This document shows positions 41,404-50,354 of a DNA stretch of 64,000 bases, piece after piece. The translations under genes and the position numbers were made by a program. The stretch covers positions 1 through 64,000 of the forward strand of contig JAJDZD010000041.1 of NCBI GenBank assembly GCA_022824865.1. Direction: 5' to 3'. Numbering within the stretch: position 1 is the stretch's first letter; each line of letters begins with the position of its first letter. The DNA is from Chloroflexota bacterium. GTDB taxonomy: Bacteria; Chloroflexota; UBA11872. The notes below the pieces were generated by a model. That model was not told where the DNA came from and searched no databases. It was given only the letters and a program-made list of their open reading frames with translations.

Positions 41404-43092
41404 CTACGCAACGCTGACAGCGCCCGTCTCCGCCAGGCGCTGCAGCGTCGTCGCCACCAGGTCGCGCAGGTCGGACTCAATCGGTGTGCCGGCGTAGCGC
41501 TCACGCAGGTCGGCCGCGATGTCCAGCCCGCTGCGGCGGCCGTCCAGCCGCTCCAGCACGGGCAGCGCCGCAATCGGCAGTTCGATGTGCTCCGGACCTG
41601 CGTTGGGATGCAGCCGCGTTACCCTCGTAATCGGGCGCAGGATTTCGTCATGCTCGGCCATGTGCGGACGAAAACTAATCGCCTCGCGAAGCCGTGGCCG
41701 GCCCCCGAGCACGGTCGTGGCTGTTGGCGCGCGCGCTGCGCCGCGGCCAAAACCCGCCTCGGCTTCCGATATCTCGGTCTGGCTGTCGGTATCCAGGTCC
41801 GTCGCCAGGTTGTCGTAGATCATTTCCAACTGCCGGGGGCTGTAGCCGCCCGCCGATCGCAGATTCCCGCCCGCCCCCTGCGTGCCGGTCACGCCTGCCG
41901 ACAGGTGAATGAAGGCCTGCCGGATTGAGAAGTTACGCGTCGGGTCCGCCAGCTTCTTGGCCCGCCAGAACCACGCGTCGGCGTCCGCGTGCCCGCCGTA
42001 CCAGTGCTCGGCAAGGTCCGCAAAGTCCGTGGCGATGCTCCGGTACTCCGTCTCGTACCAGTCCATCGCCATGCCCTGCAGCCACGGGGCCGACCGTCCC
42101 GTCCGGATCGCCCGAGCCGCCCGCAGTGCTCCATTCACCGCCAGCGTCACGCCCGTCGACAGGATCGGATCGATAAAGCACGCCGCGTCGCCGACCTGCA
42201 TGAATCCGGGACCGGCGAATCGTGAACAAAAGAACGACCAGTCGCTCAGCGCCTCGACCCGTCCGCTGACCCATGTGCCGCCTTCCAGCAGCGCGGCAAT
42301 CTCTGGGCACGCTCGCACCTGCTCCAGATAGTAGTCCGTCCGGCTAGCCGCGCTCAGGTTGGCCACCGCCTCCGGGTCCGTCACCACTCCCACGCTGCGC
42401 ATCGTGTGCGCGATCGGGATGTGCCAGATCCACCCGTCCGGCACCGTCACAATCAGGATGTTCCCCGAGTCCTTGGCGTCGTCGGACCCAAGCACCTGAG
42501 CCAGGTCGCGCCCTCCGCTCCAGTGCCCATAGAAGGCCACGTGCCGCAGCGCCGTGTTGTACTGGCGCGTCCGAAAGACCCGACCGAACAGCGCGTCCTG
42601 ACCCGTCGCATCGATGGTCAAGTCGGCGTGCAGCGCGCGTTCGCGCCCGTCGTCGGTGCGAACGCGCGCGCCCTGAACTGCGTCAACGGACCCCAGCGGC
42701 CCCAGTGCCGTCACCCCCTGGCGGACCTCCACGCCCTCGGCGGCGGCGTGGTCCAGCAACAACTTGTCGAACTTCGCCCGATCCACCTGCCATGCGAATG
42801 CCTGGTCCGGGTACACCTCGCTGAACTTCACCGTCCACGGCTCGCGCGTCCGGCCCCAGATGTACGTCGCCCCGTATTTCTGCGTGAAGCCCGCCTTCTC
42901 GACCAGCGGCAGTGCCCCGCTTGCGTCCAGCGCCGGCAGCACGCCCGGAATCAGCGACTCGCCCACGTGCGGCCGCGGCATGTGCTCCCGCTCCACCAGC
43001 GCTACCCGCAGTCCGTCTTGCGCCAGCAGCGTGGCCAGCGTCGACCCGGCCGGCCCGCCGCCCAGGATCAGCGCGTCGTACCCGTTGTTCAC
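41404..43092 (-). CDS. Flavin-dependent halogenase-like protein with a PqqD-like C-terminal domain
   Basis: 562 residues from a GTG at 43090-43092 overlapping the upstream stop (GTGA). FAD-binding GGGPAG is at 11-16, GESLIPGVLPALD at 44-56, and a lysine in TQKYGATYIWG (Lys72) is where halogenases have the catalytic lysine that makes the halamine. The halogenase motif WxWxIP is present as WIWHIP (221-226). GDAACFIDPILSTGV closes the FAD domain. Residues about 500-562 (LPIAALPVLERLDGRRSGLD, then a helix-rich end) look like a PqqD/RRE winged helix. Halogenation of a carrier- or peptide-bound substrate is plausible. No NRPS or radical SAM gene is adjacent. Confidence 0.82.
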   Translation of the reverse strand: MNNGYDALILGGGPAGSTLATLLAQDGLRVALVEREHMPRPHVGESLIPGVLPALDASGALPLVEKAGFTQKYGATYIWGRTREPWTVKFSEVYPDQAFAWQVDRAKFDKLLLDHAAAEGVEVRQGVTALGPLGSVDAVQGARVRTDDGRERALHADLTIDATGQDALFGRVFRTRQYNTALRHVAFYGHWSGGRDLAQVLGSDDAKDSGNILIVTVPDGWIWHIPIAHTMRSVGVVTDPEAVANLSAASRTDYYLEQVRACPEIAALLEGGTWVSGRVEALSDWSFFCSRFAGPGFMQVGDAACFIDPILSTGVTLAVNGALRAARAIRTGRSAPWLQGMAMDWYETEYRSIATDFADLAEHWYGGHADADAWFWRAKKLADPTRNFSIRQAFIHLSAGVTGTQGAGGNLRSAGGYSPRQLEMIYDNLATDLDTDSQTEISEAEAGFGRGAARAPTATTVLGGRPRLREAISFRPHMAEHDEILRPITRVTRLHPNAGPEHIELPIAALPVLERLDGRRSGLDIAADLRERYAGTPIESDLRDLVATTLQRLAETGAVSVA

Positions 43093-43979
43093 GTGCAGTC
43101 GTGTTTCCGGCGCAGCCGTCGGCTCTCCGCGTTGCGCCCCGCCGCATCCAGCAGCGCGGCCGCTCTGGCGTAAGCGGCCTTGTGGTTGGCGCTTCCGCTG
43201 AGATCCAGGGCGCGAGCCCGCGCCTGCCAGGCGCGGGCCGCTACCGACGGCGCTCGCCCGGCGTCCACGACCTTCAGCGCAATGTCCGCCAGCCCCACGG
43301 CCGGCGAAGCAAACTGCCGCGGATCGGTCTTGGGATGGTCCAGCAGCAGCCCGCTCAGCAGAAGCTGGCAACGCGCATGTGATGTGGAGTCCACGTCCGG
43401 AGTCAACGTAGCCGCCGCGCGGCGTGCGTGACCTACCGCCCGCTCGATCAGCGGGGCTCGATCATCGGCCGGGTATCGAGCGAAGACCTCGGCGATTTCC
43501 AGGTCCGTCCGCGCCGCCGCCTCGCGATCTCCTGCGGTCTGCTTGAACTGGGCGGCCGCCAGCAGGTCCATCGCCGCCGCCTCCAGCATGCGAGCGTCCA
43601 AAGCGTCCCCGCTCTCGGCGGCCAGTCGACGCGCGACCCCGCGCGCCTCCTGCGCATCGGCTCGGGCCTCCGCGTCGGATTGTTTCGTGTGCTCAATCCA
43701 GGACTCCGCGGCCTCGATGGCCTCCAGCGCCGCGACCCTGCCGACCGGTTGACCGGCAACCACCATCGCCCGCACGCCCCGCGCCAGCGCCTGAGCGGCA
43801 CCCACGGAAGCCTTTGGAAACGACTTGCTATCCAGAACCGCCCAGGCGCGCCGCGCTGCCGCAACCTCGTCTGGAGTGCCGGGCGACGTGTCGTCGGCTA
43901 CGCGCTGATCCGCCAGCGCCTCCAGGGCGAATCCCAGCGGATCTGCCGCCAGGTCAGCGGTCGACGCGTCAGGAGTCAC
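43089..43979 (-). CDS. All-helical repeat protein upstream of the halogenase, function unknown
   Basis: 296 residues from a GTG at 43977-43979. It is alanine- and arginine-rich and predicted nearly all helical, with degenerate TPR-like spacing (for example ARMLEAAAMDLLAAAQFKQT and LIERAVGHARRAAATL). There is no signal peptide or membrane helix. The stop overlaps the halogenase GTG, so the two are co-translated and may form a complex; a substrate-presenting or chaperone role is inference. No named family recognised. Confidence 0.65.
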   Translation of the reverse strand: MTPDASTADLAADPLGFALEALADQRVADDTSPGTPDEVAAARRAWAVLDSKSFPKASVGAAQALARGVRAMVVAGQPVGRVAALEAIEAAESWIEHTKQSDAEARADAQEARGVARRLAAESGDALDARMLEAAAMDLLAAAQFKQTAGDREAAARTDLEIAEVFARYPADDRAPLIERAVGHARRAAATLTPDVDSTSHARCQLLLSGLLLDHPKTDPRQFASPAVGLADIALKVVDAGRAPSVAARAWQARARALDLSGSANHKAAYARAAALLDAAGRNAESRRLRRKHDCT

Positions 43980-44099
43980 GACAGGGCCTGCTCGGGTGCG
44001 TGGACGTGTCGCGGAAGCATGGGAGAATCAGTCTAGCCGGAGGGTCGGTTGCGTCCGTCCACCCGTCGGACGCGCTCCGAACACGGGAAGGGACAGACC

Positions 44100-44891
44100 A
44101 TGGCCACGCAAACGCTCGCACGCCTGACGCCCGCGCAGGTCGACTCGTTTTGGCGCGACGGATACCTCGCCCTGCCGGACTTCCTGAGCGATGACGACAT
44201 CGCCACCCTGCGGACCAGCATGGACGCTCTGGAGAGTTGGGCGCAGAGCCATGAGCACCGCGACTTCCAGCGCGAACCGAATGCGCTCCACATCGAGCGA
44301 CTCGCGATCCGCAAAATCAACCACATTCACAAATACGGCGGGGTGATCTGGGACGAATTGATGCGCCGCGACGAAGTGCTGGACCTCATGGAGGATCTGA
44401 TCGGTCCTGACATCCGATTCCATCACTCCAAGATGATGGTGAAGCCGCCGTTCGAAGGCTCAGCCAAGCCCTGGCACCAGGACCTGCCGGAAGGCTTCAT
44501 CACGCACGAGGAAGCCGACCGTCTCCGCCCGTGGGGAACCGACTTGCAGCCCGAGCAGGTGCCGGTCGTCGCCATCCAGTATTACCTGGACGATTCGACG
44601 CTTGAGAACGGCTGCATCCAGGTCGTCCCTGGCAGCCATCGTCGCGGCCTGTTCGAAGATCCCTTGCACGAGTCGCTGATCGATCTGTCGGAGGTCGTGG
44701 CCGCCGAACTCAAGACTGGCGGCGCGCTGTTGTTTCACTGCCTGACGTACCACTATTCGGCGCCAAACACCTCTCCTAACGGGCGTCGCGGCGTCGTATA
44801 CGAGTACATGGCCCCGGCAACAGGCGTGGAGCTCTCCTACGACGTCGAAGCCGACGCTGGCTGGGGCACGCCGCTGCGAAGCGCCAACTAG
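44100..44891 (+). CDS. Phytanoyl-CoA dioxygenase (PhyH)-family protein
   Basis: 263 residues from ATG 44100 with GGAAGGGA upstream. This is an Fe(II)/2-oxoglutarate dioxygenase. The metal triad fits His126 and Asp128 in PWHQD and His218 in TYHYSAPNTS; an arginine after it (Arg229/230) can bind 2-oxoglutarate. GCIQVVPGSHRRG is a standard family string. Members hydroxylate fatty acyls, betaines or secondary metabolites; substrate unknown. It is followed by a Gfo/Idh oxidoreductase 95 bases on. Confidence 0.9.
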   Translation: MATQTLARLTPAQVDSFWRDGYLALPDFLSDDDIATLRTSMDALESWAQSHEHRDFQREPNALHIERLAIRKINHIHKYGGVIWDELMRRDEVLDLMEDLIGPDIRFHHSKMMVKPPFEGSAKPWHQDLPEGFITHEEADRLRPWGTDLQPEQVPVVAIQYYLDDSTLENGCIQVVPGSHRRGLFEDPLHESLIDLSEVVAAELKTGGALLFHCLTYHYSAPNTSPNGRRGVVYEYMAPATGVELSYDVEADAGWGTPLRSAN

Positions 44892-44986
44892 ACTCAGTCT
44901 CACGTCCGCCGGCGGTCGGCGGATTTGCCGACCAGGCTGCTGGCTTGTCACGCTGGGCGTCACACCGCGCCGTAGGAGCACCTCCC

Positions 44987-46114
44987 GTGGGCAGCAAGCC
45001 GACCTACAAAGTCGCGCTGGTGAGTTGCGCCATGCACCAGCCGCAGCAGTACGCCCCGACGTTTGCCAATCACCCGCGCACCGAGGTCGTCTGCGTGGCC
45101 GACGATCCCAGCGAGATCGACGACTACGTCGTCGAGACCAACCGGGCCGAGGCCGACCTCTACGGCGTTCCCTACGTCGAGAGCATAGACGCGGTGGCGA
45201 ACGATCCAACCATCGACATCGTCAGCGTCTGCCCGCAACTCGAACGCCGGGGCGGCGTGTCCGCCCGCCTGGCGGACGCCGGCAAGCACCTCTTCATGGA
45301 CAAGCCCAACGCTATCACCGTGGCCGAAGCCCGTGCCATTGCCGATGCCGCCCGCGCCCGTGACGTCCGAACCGTGATTTACGGGCGCCACCTGTCCTCC
45401 ATGATGCGGCAGATCAAGTCGGAACTGGACGCCGGCTCAATCGGCGAACTCAAGGCCATCCACTGGGACCTGATCTTCGCCAAGGGCCGGGCCGGCACGG
45501 TGCCCGATGACTGGACCACCGCGATATCGCAAGACCTCTCCCGCTTTACCTACCGCGCCCACGGATCCGATCCATCCGGGTCCGGGCACAACGTCTGGGC
45601 CAAGCGCGAACTGCACGAAATCGGGCTGTATCCCGTCGGGCAGGTGCAATACCTGGCCAAATCACCCGTCCGCGAGGTCTACGCGCAACTCGGACAGTAC
45701 TGGCTGGGCACCCACGCCGAGCGCGGCCTCGAAGACTTCGCCATCATGCACATGACCTTCGAGAACGGCGTCACCTCCACCATCACCACCGGTCGCTACG
45801 GCCGCGAAACCGACCCCGGCAGCGGCGTGGACAAGGTGTCCGTGGTCGGAACCGACGGATCCATCGTGGCCGACGGCTCACCGCCCACAGCCATGGCCTA
45901 CGGCCTTCCCGGCGACGACGGCAAGGGAGCCACCCGCATCGACGCCGCGGACTCGGGCGGCATCCAGGCGCTGATCGACGAATTCATCGTCTGCATCGAC
46001 GAAGGCAGGGAAACCCTCAACAACGCCGACGCAGGCGTTGCCCAGGTCGAATCGCTGCTCGCCGGGTACGCGTCCTACTTCAGCGGCCAGCCGGTCAGGC
46101 TGCCGCTGGGTTAG
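44987..46114 (+). CDS. Gfo/Idh/MocA-family oxidoreductase
   Basis: 375 residues from a GTG at 44987 with AGGAG at 44973-44977; a TTG at 44945 is less likely. The Rossmann domain starts with YKVALVSCAMHQPQQY, a form with the glycine motif altered. The conserved lysine is in FMDKPNAITVAEA. The substrate domain has GHNVWAKRELHEIGLYPVG. It probably works on a cyclitol or sugar derivative with NAD(P). Position next to PhyH suggests a joint catabolic step. It converges with the phosphatidyltransferase gene four bases on. Confidence 0.85.
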   Translation: MGSKPTYKVALVSCAMHQPQQYAPTFANHPRTEVVCVADDPSEIDDYVVETNRAEADLYGVPYVESIDAVANDPTIDIVSVCPQLERRGGVSARLADAGKHLFMDKPNAITVAEARAIADAARARDVRTVIYGRHLSSMMRQIKSELDAGSIGELKAIHWDLIFAKGRAGTVPDDWTTAISQDLSRFTYRAHGSDPSGSGHNVWAKRELHEIGLYPVGQVQYLAKSPVREVYAQLGQYWLGTHAERGLEDFAIMHMTFENGVTSTITTGRYGRETDPGSGVDKVSVVGTDGSIVADGSPPTAMAYGLPGDDGKGATRIDAADSGGIQALIDEFIVCIDEGRETLNNADAGVAQVESLLAGYASYFSGQPVRLPLG

Positions 46115-46118
46115 GCGC

Positions 46119-46739
46119 CTACTCCTTCGGCGAGTCCTCGGCGGCGACGTGCTTTTCGCGCTCGAGTTCGCGATGCACGTGCAGGATGCGTTGAACCGCC
46201 GTGACCTGCGTGACAACGCTCAGCAGCCACATGCCCGCGCTCAACAGCCAGGCCGGACCCAGCAGCGAGATGCCCAGCACCAGCAGCCGCTCCGGCCGCT
46301 GCAGAATCCCGATCTCGCAGTCCACGCCCAGGCCCTCGGCGCGGGCTCGCGTGTAGCTGATCAGCATCGACCCCACCATCGTGGTCACGGCCAGCACCAC
46401 CTCGATCCGTGCCTCCTGCGCCACGAAATACCAGACCAGGCCGGTGAAGATCAGTCCTTCGGCCCACCGGTCGAGCGTTGAGTCCAGGAACGCGCCGAAG
46501 CGCGATCCGTTCCCGCTCACCCGCGCCACCGCGCCGTCCAGCATGTCGAACCCGCCCGTAATCAGCACCAGCAGCCCGCCGGCCACGGTCCAACCGAAGC
46601 CGATACACACCGCCGTCACCGCGCTGACCACCAGGCCCGCAATCGTCAGCGCGTTTGGATCGATCCCGGTCCGCGCCAGCGGAACGACCAGTCGCTCAAC
46701 CGTTCGACGCGTACTCGCCTCGATGTGCGCCTTGTTCAC
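46119..46739 (-). CDS. pgsA: CDP-alcohol phosphatidyltransferase, probably phosphatidylinositol phosphate synthase
   Basis: 206 residues with about six helices from a GTG at 46737-46739 overlapping the glycosyltransferase stop (GTGA). The active-site pattern D-x2-D-G-x2-A-R-x8-G-x3-D-x3-D is complete: Asp65, Asp68, Asp86, Asp90 in DMLDGAVARVSGNGSRFG onwards. The enzyme joins CDP-diacylglycerol to an alcohol phosphate. In an operon with inositol-1-phosphate synthase, inositol 1-phosphate is the likely acceptor, giving phosphatidylinositol phosphate; glycerol 3-phosphate is the alternative. Confidence 0.88.
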   Translation of the reverse strand: MNKAHIEASTRRTVERLVVPLARTGIDPNALTIAGLVVSAVTAVCIGFGWTVAGGLLVLITGGFDMLDGAVARVSGNGSRFGAFLDSTLDRWAEGLIFTGLVWYFVAQEARIEVVLAVTTMVGSMLISYTRARAEGLGVDCEIGILQRPERLLVLGISLLGPAWLLSAGMWLLSVVTQVTAVQRILHVHRELEREKHVAAEDSPKE

Positions 46740-47923
46740 GACGGCGAGCCCCCGGCTCGTATCAGGTCCGCATCGGCCGACCAATAGGCTCCGCCAAGCT
46801 CTTCCTCGTTGAGAAGTTCCTCGTAGTACGCCAGCACCCGGTCGGTGATGGTGCTCCAGGTGAAGTCGAGGGCTCGCTGACGTCCGGCCTCGGCCATCCG
46901 CCGGCCTTTCTCGGGGTTGTCGGCGATCCGCATCAGGGCGCGCGCCAGCGCCACGTGATCCTTGGGCGGAACCAGGATTGCGGCTTCGTTGTCGGTCAGC
47001 ATGGTTCGGGAGGCCGGAATGTCCGAGGCCACCACCGGAGTTCCGGCGGCCATGGCTTCCAGCAGCGTGATGCCCTGGCTCTCGCCGCCCAGCGCCGGCC
47101 AGCAATAGATGTCGGCCGTCTGCAGGTACTGCCGCTTCTCTTCGTCGGAGACGAAGCCCTTGAACACCACGTGCCGCAGGCCGTGCTGCTGCACCTGCCG
47201 AAGATAGGCCCGTCGCTGGCCGGGTCGAAACGCGCCAATCACGATCAGTCGCGCCTGCGGTCGTAGCTGACACACCAGCGACATGGCTCGCAGCAGGTAA
47301 TCCAGCCCCTTGCGCTTCTCCAACCGGCCGACGAAGACGATGTTCAGCTTGCCGTCCTGCACTTCGCTGGCGGGCGGCTGCGGCGCGCCGTAAAAGTCGA
47401 CGTCGATGCCGTTCGGGATGATTCGGTAGGCGCCCTTGTACGAGCGAAACACCAGTTCCCTCGCCGCTTCCGAGACCGCAATCTTCCCGTGCAGGCGCCG
47501 TTGCAGGCGCCGGATCAGCGGCCGCGTGGTCCGGTAGAACAGCGCCGAATTGCGCGCGGCGTGAAACGTACCCACGTTCACGCTCGTCGAGTACTGAAGC
47601 ACGGTCAGCGGCAGTGCCGGTACCAGCGGCTCCTGCAAATGCACGATGTCAAAGCGCTCCTGTCGCAGGAAGCGCCGTACCCGCGGTACCAGCTGTGGCG
47701 ACAACGTCAGCCTCGCTCGCGACTGGTTGACCGGCAGCGGCACCACACGCGACCCGATGCGCACGAACCCCGGAAACTTCTCTTCGACCTGGTTGTCGGT
47801 ACTCGGCGCCATGATCGACACGTCGTGGCCCCGCGCACGCAGTTCCCGATCCAGATTCAGAATGTGTTGGGTCACGCCCCCCGGGTAGGGGAAGTCGTAC
47901 GGCGAGACCTGCAGAATCCTCAC
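46736..47923 (-). CDS. GT4-family glycosyltransferase, PimA-like
   Basis: 395 residues from a GTG at 47921-47923 overlapping the acyltransferase stop. It has the GT-B fold. The N-terminal half starts ILQVSPYDFPYPGGVTQHI, as in PimA. The donor-binding half has VFVGRLEKRKGLDYLLRA and the GT4 motif GESQGITLLEAMAAGTPVVASD. In this operon a phosphatidylinositol mannosyltransferase role is the best inference; the sugar donor is not certain. Confidence 0.87.
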   Translation of the reverse strand: MRILQVSPYDFPYPGGVTQHILNLDRELRARGHDVSIMAPSTDNQVEEKFPGFVRIGSRVVPLPVNQSRARLTLSPQLVPRVRRFLRQERFDIVHLQEPLVPALPLTVLQYSTSVNVGTFHAARNSALFYRTTRPLIRRLQRRLHGKIAVSEAARELVFRSYKGAYRIIPNGIDVDFYGAPQPPASEVQDGKLNIVFVGRLEKRKGLDYLLRAMSLVCQLRPQARLIVIGAFRPGQRRAYLRQVQQHGLRHVVFKGFVSDEEKRQYLQTADIYCWPALGGESQGITLLEAMAAGTPVVASDIPASRTMLTDNEAAILVPPKDHVALARALMRIADNPEKGRRMAEAGRQRALDFTWSTITDRVLAYYEELLNEEELGGAYWSADADLIRAGGSPS

Positions 47924-48786
47924 GCCTCAAGCGCCTCCGGCCACATTGGGCGAAACATGTACCACTGCGCCGGCGCCTTGCGAATCAGCGCTTCCAGGTC
48001 CCACATCACTTGCTGCATTGCCTCCTGTACCGCCTCCGCCGCCGGTCGGTCTTTGTCGATCGTGATCGGTGCCATGCCATGCGCCGAGTACGTACCGTCG
48101 GCGTACCGAATCATCCCACCGACCAGCAGCGGGCTGCCGGTATGCCGTGCCAGCACCGCCGCGCCCTCCGGCACCCAGACCGGCCGGTCGAAGAACATCA
48201 CTTGCACGCCCTTGCCCGGTGTGGGTCGATCCGCAAGCAGCGCCACGAACTCGCCGCGCCGCAACGTACGCAGAATCCCGCGCGCCGCATTTCCCAACTG
48301 GATGGTTCGCAGATTCTTGCGCGCTCGCACGTTGTCCAGCAGCGCGGTCGCCGATCGGCTGCCAAACGTCTCGGCCACGGCGTACGTGGGTTGGTCAACC
48401 GAAACCAGGCTGCCGCAGCAGTCCCAGCTGCCGAAATGCGCCGTGATCATGATGCCGCCGCGCCCCATGCTCTTGAACGCGCGTAGATGGTGCAGGCCCT
48501 CGATGGCCACGGTATAGCGAAGCAACTCCTCCGGCGTCATCCTGTAGGTCCGTAGGAAATCCACCATCATCTCGGCGTAGCTGATCACCGAGCGCATGGC
48601 CAGCGAGCGCACCCTGGGATCCGTGGGCGGCAGGTTCAGCACTACCGACATGTTGGCGGTGGTGTTCCGGCGAATGCGCGGAACCAGCCAGTACACCAGC
48701 ATCCCGAACAACCGGGCCAAGCCGAACTTGACCGGACGTGGCACCCATCGTTCGGCCTGCGCGGCTATGGCGACTAGGGTGATCAC
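47920..48786 (-). CDS. LpxL/PatA-type membrane acyltransferase
   Basis: 288 residues from a GTG at 48784-48786. The catalytic HX4D motif is His117-Asp122 in ITAHFGSWD, followed by DRPTPGKGVQVMFFDRPVWVP and the family's EGAAVLARHTGSPLLVG. The family acylates lipid A in Gram-negatives or phosphatidylinositol mannosides in mycobacteria (PatA). Position between inositol synthase and the glycosyltransferase supports the second. Its stop overlaps the GT4 start. Confidence 0.87.
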   Translation of the reverse strand: MITLVAIAAQAERWVPRPVKFGLARLFGMLVYWLVPRIRRNTTANMSVVLNLPPTDPRVRSLAMRSVISYAEMMVDFLRTYRMTPEELLRYTVAIEGLHHLRAFKSMGRGGIMITAHFGSWDCCGSLVSVDQPTYAVAETFGSRSATALLDNVRARKNLRTIQLGNAARGILRTLRRGEFVALLADRPTPGKGVQVMFFDRPVWVPEGAAVLARHTGSPLLVGGMIRYADGTYSAHGMAPITIDKDRPAAEAVQEAMQQVMWDLEALIRKAPAQWYMFRPMWPEALEA

Positions 48787-48789
48787 GCT

Positions 48790-49890
48790 CTATGCATCGC
48801 TCCTGGCGCCGGCGGCGATGGTCGCCGTGCGGATGAATTCGTCAGTCATCACGCGCGCCTCTTCGTCCGAATATTGGATCGGCGGCGACTTCATCAGGTA
48901 AGCCGATGGCCCTTCAACCGCGCCGCTCAGACCGCGGTCCATGGCGATCTTGCAGCAGCGCAATGCATCGATCACCACGCCGGCCGAGTTCGGCGAATCC
49001 ACCACTTCCAGCTTGAGTTCGGCGTTCAGCGGCTGCCCGCCGAACGACACGCCTTCCATCCGGATGTAGGCCCACTTGCGGTCGCCCAGCCACGGCACGA
49101 AGTCGCTCGGACCGATGTGCACGTTCTCAGCGCCAATGTCGTATTCGAGTTGGCTGGTCACCGCGTCGGTCTTGGAGATCTTCTTCGACTCCAGCCGCGA
49201 GCGCTCCAGCATGTTCTTGAAGTCGGAGTTCCCGCCGACGTTCAACTGGTAAGTGCGCAGAACCTTCACGCCCCGCTCCCGGAAGAGCCGGGTCAGCACG
49301 CGGTGAGTAATGGTGGCGCCTACCTGCGACTTCACGTCGTCGCCGATGATCGGAACCCCGGCATAGCGGAATCGTCCCTGCCAGTACTCCTCGCGCGCAA
49401 TGAAAACCGGCATGCAGTTCACCATCGCGCACCCGGCGTTGAGAATCTGTTCCACGTACCACTTGGTCGCCTCTTCGCTGCCCACCGGCAGGAAGTTCAC
49501 TACCACGTCCGTGTGCGTATCCCGCAGCAGTTCCACGATGTTGTCCGTCGCGCCTTCCGCCTTATACACCGTGTCCGCCATATAGGCGCCGATGCCGTCG
49601 TGCGTCATCCCGCGAACTACGGGCACGCCCAGGTGGCCGACATCCGCGAACTGCGGCGTGTTGTTGGGTGCGGCGACCATCGCTTCGGACAAGTCCTTGC
49701 CGACCTTGTCCCGATCGATGTCGATTGCCGCCGAAAACTCCACATCGCCGACGTGGTACGGGCCAAGCTGTGCGTGCATCAACCCGGGAATGAACTCATC
49801 CGCTGCGGCGTCGCGATAGAAGCTCACGCCCTGGACCAGCGACGAGGCGCAGTTGCCCACGCCAATGATCCCGACTCGGACTTTGGACAC
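48790..49890 (-). CDS. ino1: Inositol-1-phosphate synthase
   Basis: 366 residues from a GTG at 49888-49890 with AGGAGG about six bases upstream. It isomerises glucose 6-phosphate to inositol 1-phosphate with NAD as internal cofactor. The NAD site is [16 protein letters not shown]; other family strings are [53 protein letters not shown] and KISKTDAV. The short size matches the actinobacterial type. It is the first enzyme of the operon, two bases after arsR. Confidence 0.95.
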   Translation of the reverse strand: MSKVRVGIIGVGNCASSLVQGVSFYRDAAADEFIPGLMHAQLGPYHVGDVEFSAAIDIDRDKVGKDLSEAMVAAPNNTPQFADVGHLGVPVVRGMTHDGIGAYMADTVYKAEGATDNIVELLRDTHTDVVVNFLPVGSEEATKWYVEQILNAGCAMVNCMPVFIAREEYWQGRFRYAGVPIIGDDVKSQVGATITHRVLTRLFRERGVKVLRTYQLNVGGNSDFKNMLERSRLESKKISKTDAVTSQLEYDIGAENVHIGPSDFVPWLGDRKWAYIRMEGVSFGGQPLNAELKLEVVDSPNSAGVVIDALRCCKIAMDRGLSGAVEGPSAYLMKSPPIQYSDEEARVMTDEFIRTATIAAGARSDA

Positions 49891-49892
49891 GT

Positions 49893-50267
49893 CTATCCTC
49901 CTACGGCCTTGGCCAGCGCGGGGGCTGGCTCGGCAGCTTCGGCATCGGCCACACGCGTTCCGGATGCCGTCAGATCGTCGATCAGGTTGCTGAGCGCCGC
50001 GTGGCGGGCGCTCAGGGTGGGGCGGTCCAGCGCGTAGAGCATGCGGCGTCCCTGTCGTCGCGCTCGAACAAGTCCCGCTCGCCGCAGGCGCCGTAGGTGC
50101 CACGACATCAGCGGCTGGCTGACCCCGACACGGCGCGACAGCTCGCTGACGTCCAGTTCGTCCGCCGAAGCCAACTCGTCCAGCGTCACCAGCCGCGTCC
50201 GCGAAGCCAGCGCGCGGGTATACGCGCGCATGGCGGCCAAATCCACGTTCACTGCCGCCTCACACAT
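49893..50267 (-). CDS. ArsR-family winged-helix repressor at the head of the inositol lipid operon
   Basis: 124 residues from an ATG at 50265-50267; a start seven codons upstream at 50288 is possible but lies across the operator. The winged helix-turn-helix is clear: [20 protein letters not shown], then [20 protein letters not shown]. The alpha-3 metal site ELCVCDL of arsenic sensors is absent; only one cysteine remains, near the N-terminus. The ligand is thus unknown. Its stop is two bases from ino1, so it is co-transcribed with and probably controls ino1, the acyltransferase, the GT4 and pgsA. Confidence 0.85.
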   Translation of the reverse strand: MCEAAVNVDLAAMRAYTRALASRTRLVTLDELASADELDVSELSRRVGVSQPLMSWHLRRLRRAGLVRARRQGRRMLYALDRPTLSARHAALSNLIDDLTASGTRVADAEAAEPAPALAKAVGG

Positions 50268-50272
50268 AAAGC

Positions 50273-50294
50273 AAAGTTTGATAAACAAAACTTT
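50273..50294. promoter_or_regulatory. Inverted-repeat operator candidate of the ArsR regulator
   Basis: Perfect 7-base arms AAAGTTT (50273-50279) and AAACTTT (50288-50294) separated by eight bases, in a short A/T-rich island directly upstream of the arsR ATG on the minus strand. The position, dyad and richness fit an autoregulatory binding site that would cover the operon promoter. Confidence 0.6.
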
Positions 50295-50354
50295 AGCACA
50301 AGTGTCAGGCGCGGCGGTCTGCCGCCCGCCGCTGGCCTCACCCGCGCGTCGCGC

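Noticed and set aside
48790-50103. A 437-residue form of inositol-1-phosphate synthase
   Set aside because: The additional N-terminus reads through the arsR gene in another frame; AGGAGG before the GTG at 49890 sets the start.
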